Assembly (NCBI GenBank): GCA_013398015.1
Contig: VZRR01004550.1
Location: 258,215-322,214, forward strand
DNA: 64,000 nt
Origin: Oreocharis arfaki
Taxonomy: Eukaryota; Chordata; Aves; Passeriformes; Paramythiidae
Reading direction: 5' to 3'
A program made the translations under genes and the position numbers. The notes below the pieces were generated by a model. The model was not told where the DNA came from, searched no databases, and saw only the letters and a list, made by a program, of their open reading frames with translations. Shown here one piece after another: positions 1 to 12,846 of this stretch (position 1 is the stretch's first letter; the number at the start of each line of letters is the position of its first letter).

Positions 1-2356
<2,356 letters not shown>

Positions 2357-2601
2357 TAGGAATATGCATTCTTCCATACACACTGACAGAAAATGTTTCT
2401 AAGCTGTGCTTCATGAACTAAGAACTTTTAAATGTCACAAAGTACTTGTAGTTTCTTTTGCACTAAGCAGCTAACATCGTCATTGTGTCCACTGTTCTTT
2501 GTTTTTTTTCCTTGCATAGCTTTCTGAGAAATGTAATGATTTCTGTTTAACTTCTGTAGAAAAAGGAATGTAGGTCTCTTATTTCACATTAGCTTGACTA
2601 G

Positions 2602-2799
<198 letters not shown>

Positions 2800-2844
2800 G
2801 ACTCCTCTTAAAAATAAATGAAATGGGGGAAAAAATACCATACA

Positions 2845-2850
2845 AATAAA
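2845..2850 (+). terminator. DICER1: Possible proximal poly(A) signal of DICER1
   Basis: AATAAA lies 46 nt after the stop codon and is followed by a T run at 2857-2864. If used, it would make an mRNA lacking essentially all microRNA target sites. The motif alone is weak evidence in AT-rich DNA, and no strong GT-rich element is obvious. Confidence 0.3.
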
Positions 2851-3858
2851 GCAAATTTTTTTTAAAAAGTTGATGTTGAGAGGAACAAATTGGAAGATGG
2901 AATTTAAAGTTTGTTTGATAACAGAATAGATAACAAAACATTTAACATGTATAAAATTTTGGAACTAATTGTAGTTATAGTTTTTTGCGCAAACACAATC
3001 TTGTCTTCTTTCCTCACTTCTGCTTTGTTTAATCACGAGAGTGCTTTAATGATGACATTTAGCAAGTGTTCAGAATAATTGTTGTCAGGTCTTTTTGGTT
3101 TACTTTTCTTGTCAGTACAGCTTTGCTTAGTATTAGAAGGCCAGGGAGCTTATGCCTAATGCAGTTGCTAGATTTATATATAGTAATCTTGAAATTTTTC
3201 AATCTGTGCACTAGTGCCAGTCATAAAGCAGTTGATAAACTGTACTGGATGATTGGGTATAAGAAAGATTAAGTGTGCCAGTATTCTCCTTTTTATTTTC
3301 CTTTTTTTTTTGTTCTCTCCATGTCATCTTTTTACATTAAGATGGCATTCCCAATCATTATTGCACTTATTTGTTAGGGACAGATTTTAATTGAAATGGC
3401 TGGCATACTGGTAGAATGAAACTTCGGTTTCCTTATGCCACACAGTCTTGCATAAAAAAAGGTTCTTGCCTTAAAAATAAATAAACCCTCATTAATAATC
3501 TTTAATTTCTGATCTTTTTTGGAACAAACTGTTTTACATTCCCTTCATTTTGTTATGCATTTTACAGTGATACAGCTCTATATTTACAGTACAACTCATT
3601 ACTATAGCTGTGACTTATTACGGGATTATAATAGAAATTATATTCATATATATGTAATTAGGTTATTTTTAACAATTCTGAGGAGGTGGTTAGTCTACAG
3701 TTTTTTTTATACCATAAATGAAATATGGTCTTTGGCTAAAATTCCAGTTTTACACAAACCTGCAAGCTAGATAGTTCCAATACTGGAAACAGCAACAAAT
3801 AATTGCACAGTGCAAACTGTCACTAACAAAATAACCTTAGACATATCACACCTAAGAT

Positions 3859-6800
3859 ATGCTGCAGATTTTATAGTCAATTGGTTACGTATTTAACAAA
3901 CAGAGCACCTTTACACTTAGAGATATTTCCACGTAAATTTCTTACTGTACTTTTCAGAGTTGCATGCATATTTCATCTACCAAAGCTGTGCTGTTAAATA
4001 ACATGAAAGTTGTTGTTTGAGATATAACTGCCGTACTTTTGATACATCTGTGATTTAGGTCCTTAATTTAGAGAAACTAGCTCATTGGTGTTTTGGTCTA
4101 CTGGGAGCGTGGGGGGAAATCATACTTTTATTTTTTAGGCTTTGCCTATACTTCTTTAATTAGATTTTTGTAGGCACTCTTCACTTAAATACCTCAGTTC
4201 TTTTTTTCTCTTCTTTTCCTTTTTATTTTTGCATGCATTGGGTTTTTTTCTGTTTTGGTGCTATGTTTATATATTATGCTTGAAATTTTAATTTTTTGCA
4301 CTGTAACTATAATACCTCTTAATTTACCTTTTAAAAAAAGCTGTGGGTCTTGTATTCCCACCAGTATCAGTAGAGGTTTGCTGCAATTTTGCCCTGTTAA
4401 TTATGCTTGAAGTTTGAGAAAGCAGAGCAAGGTGTTTTAACGTTTTCCAGCACAATAGTTTGAACTTGATGCTGTGTCTTATGAATTAAATTACAAACAA
4501 ATACTGTATTTCCTGCTTTTAAACCCTATTCATTTCCTCACAAATGCACACTAAAACAAAACAAAAACTGTCAGCTCTTGCTTTCTTAACAAAAAAATAA
4601 AGTAAATGCCTTAGTGACAAGGGACAGACATTAAGCTTTTCTGAAATACAGTTTTCAAAAATTTGTCTATTTGCTATCTCAGTCACTTTTCAGTCCGTGA
4701 GAAGGACCATTCTTGTATTTGAAAGCTGCTTGTTATAGGAGTCAGACCAAGAATTCAAATACTAGCTTATAAAAAAGTCTAGTATTTGCTTGGTACTTCA
4801 GTCATGAAAATATAACAAGGAGGTATAAGAACTGCAAGTGTAAATGCTGTGGTGATATGGAACAATAAAAATATGCAGTCCAAATTCTCAAATGTAAATT
4901 GCTTTGCATTAGCTGTTTAAAAACTAAAAAAAACACATTGCTGATATAAGCTATAGCTCGCTCTTTGTGGTAGGACTGAAGTTTCTTAGTGAAAATACAT
5001 GATTACTGATGTCAACAATTCTGGCCAGACATCAATCAGCAGATTAAATCAGACCATCTACAAAGTCTTAATTAGTTTTAATTGCATTATGAAAAAATAA
5101 CGTTTCAGTTATTCTTTGAATGCTGAAAATTCTTACTGATTGTTACAAGGTTATAGATTCTCAGGGGTTTCAGGTAATTGTTAGCAGTGGAGTGGTTACG
5201 GAGTGTTTGGGTGCAGAGAAAATCAGCTGAACTTACTCTGTGTTTCAGAACAGTTTAATGATCACTTTGTTACTAGAAAAAGTGTAAGAATTGGACATCC
5301 GAAATGTGTAGTGGCTGACTATAAAGTAGTTTCTGCTGCTGATGCATTTTTAAATGCATTTTAAATGCCGCGATTTTTTCCAGTGTGACCTCATTGAAAT
5401 ACTTTTTATCCTTTGAGACAGAAAATCCATATTCGTTTCCATGTTATACATCTGTATGTTTTACCCTGCAGTTGATATGATTTTGATACTGGACAGTATA
5501 TGCTATTAAAGACCTAAATCTGATCATTTGAAGGTTGGGATAGAAATCACTTGGCATGCTATAAGCACAAGTGTAAGTGGACTGTTGCAGCCCATCTTCA
5601 AAAGCAACCACACAGGCGCATCATAAATAGTGTGGGGGTTAATTGGCATGAACCTGGGGGTTTTTTATCTAAGTCCTGTTATACTGTACTTTAAACAGTC
5701 CTCCTAACTATGCTGCGTTTTTATTTTTATGGCTTTTTTTTTGCGCTGTTCTGTTCATGTAGCACAAATAAGCATTGCACTTGGTACCATGCTTTACCTC
5801 ATTTCAAGGAAAAAATGCTTAACAGAGAGGAAAAATGTGGTTTGGCCTTGCTGCTGTTCTGATTTAATGACTTTGAAAAAGATAGTTTTTAATGCCTGCA
5901 ATGTGTCATTTACTTGCACAACTTAAATAGGTCATTTGTAACGTCTGTGGCATTTTTACTGTATGTGTAAAAATACAACAAAGATGTGTAACAACTCTTG
6001 ATTGTATTTTAAAGCTATTATTTTTCTACTACATCATTTTACTGTTATGTGAAGTAATTAAAATTAGAATGACCTCTGACTGACACTCCAGTAATTATCT
6101 CTGAACAAACCAACATTTTACACATATAATATAGTTTCTGGGAGAAGACAGCCCCTAGTAATTTGGTCAACCTTAACTAAATCTCTGTTCAGTCTGAATA
6201 TTGAGTGCCCAGTAGTGACTTCTGAAGTGTTTGTTCAGCTTGATGCTGCTAAAGTCCATACAAAAAAAAAGCCTACTATTTTTAAGTCTCAATACACAGT
6301 AGTATGTTGCAACTGCCAAGTACAGAACTTGAACAAGAACCAGTTTCGGTGCTGGAGAGGAATATAATGGTGGCCCAGGGATGAGGCGCTGGATCTTCAG
6401 CTAGTGCAAATTGATGTAGTATCATTTTAGTAATGGAACTGCATTCATTTACATACCTGAAGATCTTGTGCTTGTATGTATGTTGCAGAGTTTCATTTTT
6501 CGTCCTTGTGAGCAAACCATCAACTGGAAAATGTGGGGGGTTTATGTTACTGCATATGATGTAACATATGCTACATATTCTATGCATTTATCTGTACAGA
6601 AAATGAATTCTTTGTATCCCAGTCACAGCAACACATGCAATCCGAAAATGACAAAGAGCATCGTGGTCTGCTGTGATACTGCACTTGACTCTGACAGTAT
6701 TCTGGGTTTGTTTTGGATGGGGTTCCCCGTGAATACATTCTTATGGAAATCTCTGTGTTTTTTACATGAGTGAAGCAAGAAGCATTTTGATTTTTGGTAC

Positions 6801-7344
6801 TTAATCACTGACATTGATCCTTTTTCAGTTTCTCTAATATTCAAGAAGTTAATTTCTTTACTTTCATGTTAGATTTTAAACTTTAAACACTACAGTTCAT
6901 GACCATCAAATGTAATCTGAATATTAGCTGTAACTCAATATGAATTATGTTAGCAAATATCTAGAGGTCATTGTAGTATACTCCACTAGCAGTTAAAATT
7001 AACGTCTATCAAAGCTAACTACATTTCTTAAAAATAAATTTCATCCAATAAAGTCCTTGGGGTTTTCCCTTTTTTATTCGAATGGCAACCACAGACTACT
7101 TTAATTGCTTTGTAGATGCACTCAGAATTTACTGCAGCAGCAAGTTGGGGAGAAAAATGTTTGTGAACAATAATTGGAAATTGCAGGCATTTTTATTGTA
7201 AATAGTGTGACTGAAAAGATGGTTAAAATCAAGTAGAAAGAATAACAAATATAATTTGATGGACAATAAAATATTTACCATCACATGCTGCAGCTGTCTT
7301 TAAGGGACATAAAATGTAATTCATTCATACTGTAATCATGCTGC
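3859..7344 (+). promoter_or_regulatory. DICER1: MicroRNA seed-match cluster (miR-103/107 and let-7 types) in DICER1 3'UTR
   Basis: Five copies of ATGCTGC, the heptamer complementary to the miR-103/107 seed, lie at 3859-3865, 5710-5716, 6243-6249, 7285-7291 and 7338-7344. The 6243 copy continues as TGCTGCT, a miR-15/16-type match, and another TGCTGCT is at 5849-5855. Two TACCTCA sites (let-7 7mer-A1 type) are at 4190-4196 and 5795-5801. Published work on mammals reports repression of DICER1 by miR-103/107 and by let-7. The heptamers are seen directly; their function here is inferred. Confidence 0.6.
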
Positions 7345-7423
7345 AGAAGTTTGCAATCTGCACCTTATGGATCACAATTACCTTTAATAGTTTTTTGTAA
7401 TAATTGTAGCTGAGTATATCTCC

Positions 7424-7429
7424 AATAAA
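7424..7429 (+). terminator. DICER1: Distal DICER1 polyadenylation signal
   Basis: The canonical AATAAA lies in the context TCTCCAATAAAGTTATGG. A GT-rich element, TTGTATTGTCGTTTTG, follows at 7447-7462. Spacing is right for cleavage at about 7440-7450. It marks the end of the long DICER1 mRNA and lies at the expected distance from the stop codon. Confidence 0.85.
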
Positions 7430-7447
7430 GTTATGGTCTGTTCACCT

Positions 7448-8490
7448 TGTATTGTCGTTTTGCCTTTTTTTTAAATTCCTGTTAATCTCTCCGTAAATCT
7501 TCTAGAGTTTACAAAAAAATTTCTGTTCAGTCTAAATTTAAAAAAAAATTGTGAAAACATTTGTGAAAACAGTATTTCTTGACCTTGTTTAAAGACAAGT
7601 CTGCTTGTCTCTTTCCTCTGATGAATGAACTGTCTTCATAGCTATGTGAAGACTCTTAAGGGACACTCAGGTTAAAAATGATGGTGTATGTGTTACAATT
7701 TGATCTCTGTGTTGACCATTATACCTGCAAAATGTCTGGAGTGGGAGGCCCCAGAGCACAAGGGTTCTGTAACACAGGTTTACATGACTGGCACATGTTT
7801 TAAGAAAAATACGAGCTAATATGAGCTAATAGTCTCAGCATTAATAACATCAATTTCATTATTTTTCTTTTTGTTTTCTGTTAGTATTTTGCATATCCTG
7901 AATATTGAAAGTGTGCTTGTACAGTGCTCTGACTGGCACAGTAGTGTCCTGTATGTTTTATGGAGACGAGTCAGACCTGCCAGACAAAGATCAGGAGTCT
8001 TCATTTCTGAAAACTTCGCAATGCAGCAGTCACTTGTTTGGCATCTGCAGTGGGCAACTTCTACTACACATTTTGCCTTAAGTTATAGAGAAAAGCCTGT
8101 TGGGCTACTGGTAAGCACAGTTACAGCTTTTTCTGGGATTTGGAGGAGGGCCTTGAAGGGTAAGGCCCTTTAAGCTCTGGTGTGTAGGCTAGTGAGGATA
8201 ACACAGACCACACCTCCCCAGTTCTAGCAAGTGAGTCAAATTAGAAAACCTTCTTCCCCCAAATTTTCTGCAGGAAAATTGGTCTGAAAATGATAAAAAT
8301 TAGTTGAAGATGCCATTATATCCTGTGCTAATTGTGGCAAAATGAGGTGAGGTATGGCTGCCTTAACTTGAGAAAAAGTGGTCCATCCCTTGCTGGGTAA
8401 CACTGTGAAACAGACTGAGTTCTCCAGGAACGTCAGGGTGTAAGATCAGTAGAGGTTCTGTATCAAACACTGGTGGCCATATTTTTTTGG
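7448..8490. other. Intergenic DNA downstream of DICER1
   Basis: Unique-looking sequence with no coding exon, RNA gene or clear repeat. It includes T-rich stretches near 7465-7475 and 7861-7880. Confidence 0.6.
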
Positions 8491-10110
8491 CTGCAAACTT
8501 GCTTAGTATCCTTTCCAGTCCTGCATCCAAGTCATTTATGAAGGCGTTGAAGAGCGCAGGGCTGACGATGGAGCCCTGTGGAACCCCACTAGTGACAGGT
8601 CACCAGTCTGATGTCACCCTATTCAGTGTAACCCTTCGTGCCCAACCCATCAGCCAGTTGCTCACCCATAATGTCATGTGTTTATCCAGCTGTGTGCTGG
8701 ACATCTAGACTAGGAGGATACTGTGAGAGTATTGAAAGCTTTATGAAACCCAAAACAACTATATCCACCACCTTTCCTTTATCAGCTATAGGTGGGTTAC
8801 CTTGCCGTAAGAGGAGATCAGGTTTGATAAGCAGGACTTTCCTCTCATGAAGCCGTGACCAATGGCTGAGTTGTCTTTCACGTGTTTTTCAATACCTCCC
8901 TGAGTAATCTCCATAGCTTATCCAGGCACTGAAGTGAGACTGACAGGCCTGTAGTTTCCAGGGTCCTCCTTGCCCTTCTTGAAAATCAAGACAGTGTTCA
9001 CCAGCTTCTGGTCAGCTGGGAGTTCTCAGATTTCCAAGACTGCTCAAAAATTATCAAAGAGAGGTTTTGTGATGACGTAAGCCAGCTCTTTGAGGACTCG
9101 TAGGTGAATCCCATCAAATTTATAGGGAGACAGCTGGAGCAGCAGATCCCACACAAGTTCAGGGTTGACTGGGGTTTGATCATTCTCACAGTCATAGTCT
9201 GCCAGCTCAGGGGACTTTACTTACTAATTCCGTGAGCATCCTGAAGTCTGCTGTCCTCATGTCCATAGTTGAGGTTTTGGTGGCACTTTTCCTCCTGTCA
9301 CCAGAGATATTAAACTTGATCACTTTGTGGTTGCCAATCTGGACTTGGCTTATGAGATCCGCTCTGCTGACAAGCAGCAGATCAAGGAGGGTGTCTTCCT
9401 GAGTCAACTCCCTTAAGACCAGTTTCATAAAGTTGGCATCCAGGCTTTTTAGGAATCTTCTGGCCTGAGTTGTACCAGATTTATGATGCTCCCAATTGAT
9501 TTCTGGCAAGTTGAAGTCCCCGATAAGGACAAGGGCAGTTAACTTGGAAGTGACCCTTCGTTCCTCAAAGAATAATTTGTCGTTGCCGTTGTCCTGGCTG
9601 GGAGGTCTGTAGCAGACTCCCACGATGACATCCACATTATTTGTTTGCTTCTTGATTCTTACCCAGAGGCTCTCAACCGTGCCATTGCCCAGTGTGATCT
9701 CCATAAATTCTACCCCTTCTGTTACCTCCACTGCCACCCCACTGCCCCTTCTGCCCCGCCTGTCCCTCCTGAAGAGCCTGGAACCCTCCAATAGGGCACT
9801 CTAGTCACAGGACTCATCGCACCAGTTTTCACTTATGCCAGTGATGTCAAATCTCTGGGACTGGGCCAAAGCCTTGAGCTCCTCCTCTTTGTTCCTCATG
9901 GTGTATGCATTAGTGTAGAAACATTTCAGGGGTGGTGCATTTTAGCCAACGCCTGGTGAGGCAAATTGAGGGATCCCATTAGTGCACGTTTCCTCAAGTT
10001 CTGGCACACCATCCCATCACTCATCATTGGTGAGTCTGGTTTTGCCCCTTTCCCCCTTAGATGCTAGTTTAAAGCTCTGTTATTTGTCCTTCTGGCAATC
10101 CTCAGTGCTC
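8491..10110 (-). mobile_element. CR1 LINE, internal fragment (endonuclease plus part of RT)
   Basis: On the minus strand this segment reads as CR1 ORF2. From about 9930 down it has YTNAYTMRNKEEELKALAQS and ISENWCDES, the N-terminal endonuclease. Next come VGVCYRPP and GDFNLPEINW (9207-9791). A broken reverse transcriptase follows, with [20 protein letters not shown] near 8520-8590. Several stops and frameshifts make it dead. The left boundary falls inside the RT at AAGTTTGCAG (minus strand), where similarity stops, so the 3' half of the RT and the 3'UTR are missing. The right boundary is approximate. CR1 is the dominant LINE of birds and usually loses its 5' end, so losing the 3' end is unusual. 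Confidence 0.9.
9207..9791 (-). pseudogene. CR1 ORF2 endonuclease fragment (dead)
   Basis: An open stretch of 194 codons inside the CR1 copy, part of the APE-type endonuclease that nicks target DNA for LINE insertion. VIVGVCYRPPSQ and VLIGDFNLPEINW are recognisable endonuclease motifs. Near the C-terminal end, the place where related endonucleases have a Ser-Asp-His motif reads GNHKVIKF, so the catalytic Asp appears replaced by Asn. The domain's N-terminal part lies upstream (9792-9930) behind a stop in the same frame. The initial Met is internal and not a true start. This is a decayed fragment with no expected function. Confidence 0.85.
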
Positions 10111-10993
10111 ACTCTCTAGGAATTGGAGAGAGAATACGCCTGTCTATCTGAGGAAGAGTCTACAGGCACTGTTTTCTCATTTCCTTATTACAAGAAAAAA
10201 TATGTTTCATAATTGCTTCAGTTGAACTAAGATGTATGTTGTTAGCTGTTATTACTCTCAAGTAAAATTATACAATGAAAGGAGTCTGAAAACTGAGGGG
10301 AATAAGTTTTGGACAATGCTTGTCCTGAAAAGAGGTAGTAACAAAGCTAATCCTAACTTCAAATCCAGAAATTCAGAGGAGCAGGTTTGGGCTTCCCTTA
10401 ACACTGCTGCTAGAGTCCAGGTGCAGGATCTGTTCCTTAAAGGAAATCTCCATGTCAGTGGACGCAGGCAGTACTGACATGTTAGCAGGTTTTATTTTCC
10501 TCATAGCTGTGATTAGGTCTTTCCTTATTGTAGAATGTGAACAATAATTTCATTTTGGTGAGCAAAATAACCAAGAACCCTCCCAGTTTTATGGAAACAG
10601 TATCATTTACTTTGCTGCTTAACCATCTCCACTTACCTGGCTTATACTGTATTTTTAACATTACTTTTTATGTGTATTTTATTGGAAGTCTCATGCTAGC
10701 TTTTAAATTGAAGTAATTTTCTTCTGTTAGCTTGAAAATTTCCTGTAGTTCTGAGTTCCTGTCTGGCTCTCACTGAAGTCACTGCGAAGACATCCACTTG
10801 GGCTCTGTAACTTGTGTGCATTTGAAATTAACACTTAAGTTCTTCAGACATGATAAGTGTAAATTCCAGATGTCAAGCAGAAGGTGAGAAACACAGTGAT
10901 GTGCAAAGGCAGCCTCTGTGGTTCGGCTTCTATTTTTTCGGGGTTTTAAATAAAATGTGGCATGTTCACTAGCTGCCTCCTTCTGAGATAACC
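10111..10993. other. Intergenic DNA between two CR1 copies
   Basis: No coding exon or clear repeat recognised. The flanking CR1 copies are in opposite orientations. Confidence 0.5.
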
Positions 10994-11812
10994 CAGTCTC
11001 TTCTCCCAAGTAAGAAGTGGCAGGACTAGAGGATATGGCCTTGAGTTGTGCAAGTTGTTGGATATTAGGAATAATTTCTTTACTAAAAGAGTGGTCAGAC
11101 ACTGGAGCAGGCTGCTCAGGGAAGTGGTGAAGTCACCATCCTTGGAAGTGTTCAAAAGGCATGTGGATGTGGCACATGGCAACACGGTTTTGTGGTGAAC
11201 ACAGTGGTGCTGGGTTGATGGTTGGACTCAATGATCTTAGAGATCTTTTCTGCCCTGAACTGTTGCAGTGCTGGGTGTTGTTTAGCTGCTGCAGCTTTCC
11301 CTGGGAGCGCAGCGGGGGCTTCTTGGGACAAGGCAGGGATTCTCTGCCCTCCTGCAGTCCATCTCGGATGCCCCGCACTGCTGCTCCAGCTGCCAGCCTG
11401 CAACTTCAGTGATGGCAAAGGAGGGGAGAAGGCTCTCCTCATGGCACTGCAAAGGTCTTTATTCCATGCTGCCTCCCAAAAGCCTGGGGCCAGCACACGG
11501 GCTGGCCCCCAAGGCAGAGGAGAGGAGCTGTTGGCAGGCTGCACCCAGGGAGAGAGAGCGAGAGAGTCACATGGCTCGGAACCTCAGTTTACCCGGGTAC
11601 CGGGGCCAGGGGAGAGCACATGGGCAAATGGTTTCAGGGCACAGGGGTGGTACATGGGCGGAGTTGGGATACAGGAACCAATAGGGAGAACTCGAGGAGT
11701 GGCCAGGACTAGGGGTAGGGGAAGGAGGGAGACCCCATGGAGAGGGCAGGAAGTGATCAGTAAGAGGGGGTACAGCGCCACACTAAACAACTCAATGATT
11801 CTATAATCATTC
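10994..11812 (+). mobile_element. CR1 LINE 3' end, interrupted by a solo LTR
   Basis: The plus strand matches the CR1 3' region: CAGTCTCTTCTCCCAAGTAA, then GTTGTTGGATATTAGGAATA, GAGCAGGCTGCTCAGGGAAG, and GATGGTTGGACTCAATGATC up to about 11254. The terminal part, CTCAATGATTCTATAATCAT, resumes after 11788, so the two pieces were once contiguous. The copy is 5'-truncated, as is usual for CR1, and has no coding capacity. Confidence 0.93.
11261..11782 (-). mobile_element. Solo LTR of an endogenous retrovirus, inserted in CR1
   Basis: A 522-bp, GC-rich insertion splits the CR1 copy. Read on the minus strand it begins TGTGGCGCTG and ends CACTGCAACA, with TG...CA ends. It is flanked by 6-bp repeats that differ at one base: CTGAAC at 11255-11260 and CTAAAC at 11783-11788. 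A poly(A) signal AATAAA (minus strand) lies at 11458-11463. A U3-like block with a CCAAT box and a CCGCCCATG segment around 11630-11690 resembles the LTR at 25.35-25.84 kb. Six-bp duplications are typical of alpharetrovirus-like and class II elements. No gag, pol or env remains, so this is a solo LTR left by recombination. Confidence 0.88.
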
Positions 11813-12690
11813 TGCTTCAGGCAAAATAGACAGCATTGGGGCTAACTCCCACCTGTTTCTTCTGCTGTCAGTGGAGCTGCAGGGCACCATTTGGTTTTCC
11901 TGCCCTGAGATCACCCTTTCAAAATGAGGTGAGTTGAACAACAAGGAGGCCCCTTCCTCCATACCCTCGGGATGGCACTAAGCTGATGATATGGATCTCA
12001 CACAGTAACCTGAAGCTGGAAATGTTCTTCCCGGGAAAGTGATGGAACAAGGAGAAAAGAAAATTTCATCAGGCTGCAGCATGGCCAGGGAATCACTCAT
12101 TATTCCAGGGTCACTCTCATCTCTTCCTAAGGTGAGGATGATCCTCTCTTCTTTACTGCCACTTGGCCTGTAGCGGGGAAGATGAACTGACTTGAAGCGG
12201 GGAAGATGAACTGCTGCAGCTGTTCCAGTACTTGTAATAAACTGTTACTAAGTTGTAGACTTATCTAACTGAAGCACTGAGTTCCATGAGGAGACTGCAG
12301 GATCACCAGTCCAGTCCTCAACTACATATTCCTTTAAAAAAACAGTTGTCACAGAAGTACTTGAGTGGCACTTTCACATCACTTTTGGGGTAAGGCTTTT
12401 AACTTCACTTAGTTTCTCATCTATACAGCAACACAGAGAGAAAAGCAGCACTATGTTTATAAGTGTTACCTGTCTCACTACCATCCTCAGTAAAAAGGCA
12501 GCAAACACATCTCATTAAGGACAGACATCTGCTTCCATGTTCTTATACTACAGCCACTTAAATCAGTTATTTTTACTTTTGTGTATTCGTTCTCCAGTCA
12601 CCACCTGACTTTAGACAAGACTCAGGTGTCTGAACGAAACCCTCCCTGAATTCAGTAGAGCCTCAGGAGCTTGATAGTTAAGATTAGAGA
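11813..12690. other. Intergenic DNA between CR1 copies
   Basis: Nothing coding is recognised. It holds a short tandem duplication at 12172-12213. Confidence 0.5.
12172..12213 (+). repeat. Two-copy tandem duplication, period 24 bp
   Basis: The 18-mer AGCGGGGAAGATGAACTG occurs exactly at 12172-12189 and 12196-12213, separated by ACTTGA. This is a small recent-looking duplication with no evident function. Confidence 0.8.
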
Positions 12691-12846
12691 GTCATAGAAT
12701 TGTTTGGAATGAAAGGGATCTTCAAGTGTAGTTCCACCCTGCCCAGTGATGGTCAGAGACACCTTCCACTAGACCATGTTGCTCAAAGCCCCATGCAGGC
12801 TGGCCTTGAACACTTCCAGAGACTGGGCATCCACAACTTCTCTGCC
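12691..12846 (-). mobile_element. CR1 LINE 3' end fragment
   Basis: It reads in from the CR1 3' terminus (GTCATAGAATTGTTTGGAAT) through CACCTTCCACTAGACCATGT, TTGCTCAAAGCCCCATGCAG, GGCCTTGAACACTTCCAGAG and CATCCACAACTTCTCTGCC. These are the reverse complement of the standard avian CR1 tail region. The copy is strongly 5'-truncated and non-coding. Confidence 0.93.

Larger units (their letters stand above)
2800..7447 (+). other. DICER1: DICER1 3' untranslated region
   Basis: About 4.65 kb of AT-rich sequence runs from the TGA to a strong polyadenylation site, close to the roughly 4.2-kb 3'UTR of human DICER1. Many ATTTA pentamers and T-rich tracts are present. No protein-coding exon or interspersed repeat is recognised inside, which fits purifying selection on the 3'UTR. 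Possible internal poly(A) signals (AATAAA) occur at about 2845, 7047 and 7264, besides the distal one at 7424. The right end is inferred from the distal signal plus the GT-rich stretch after it, and could be off by some 15 bases. Confidence 0.85.

Noticed and set aside
11222..11806. 194-codon open frame (plus) across the 11.3-11.8 kb GC-rich block
   Set aside because: It reads through a solo LTR and CR1 borders, and both strands are open because of GC content.
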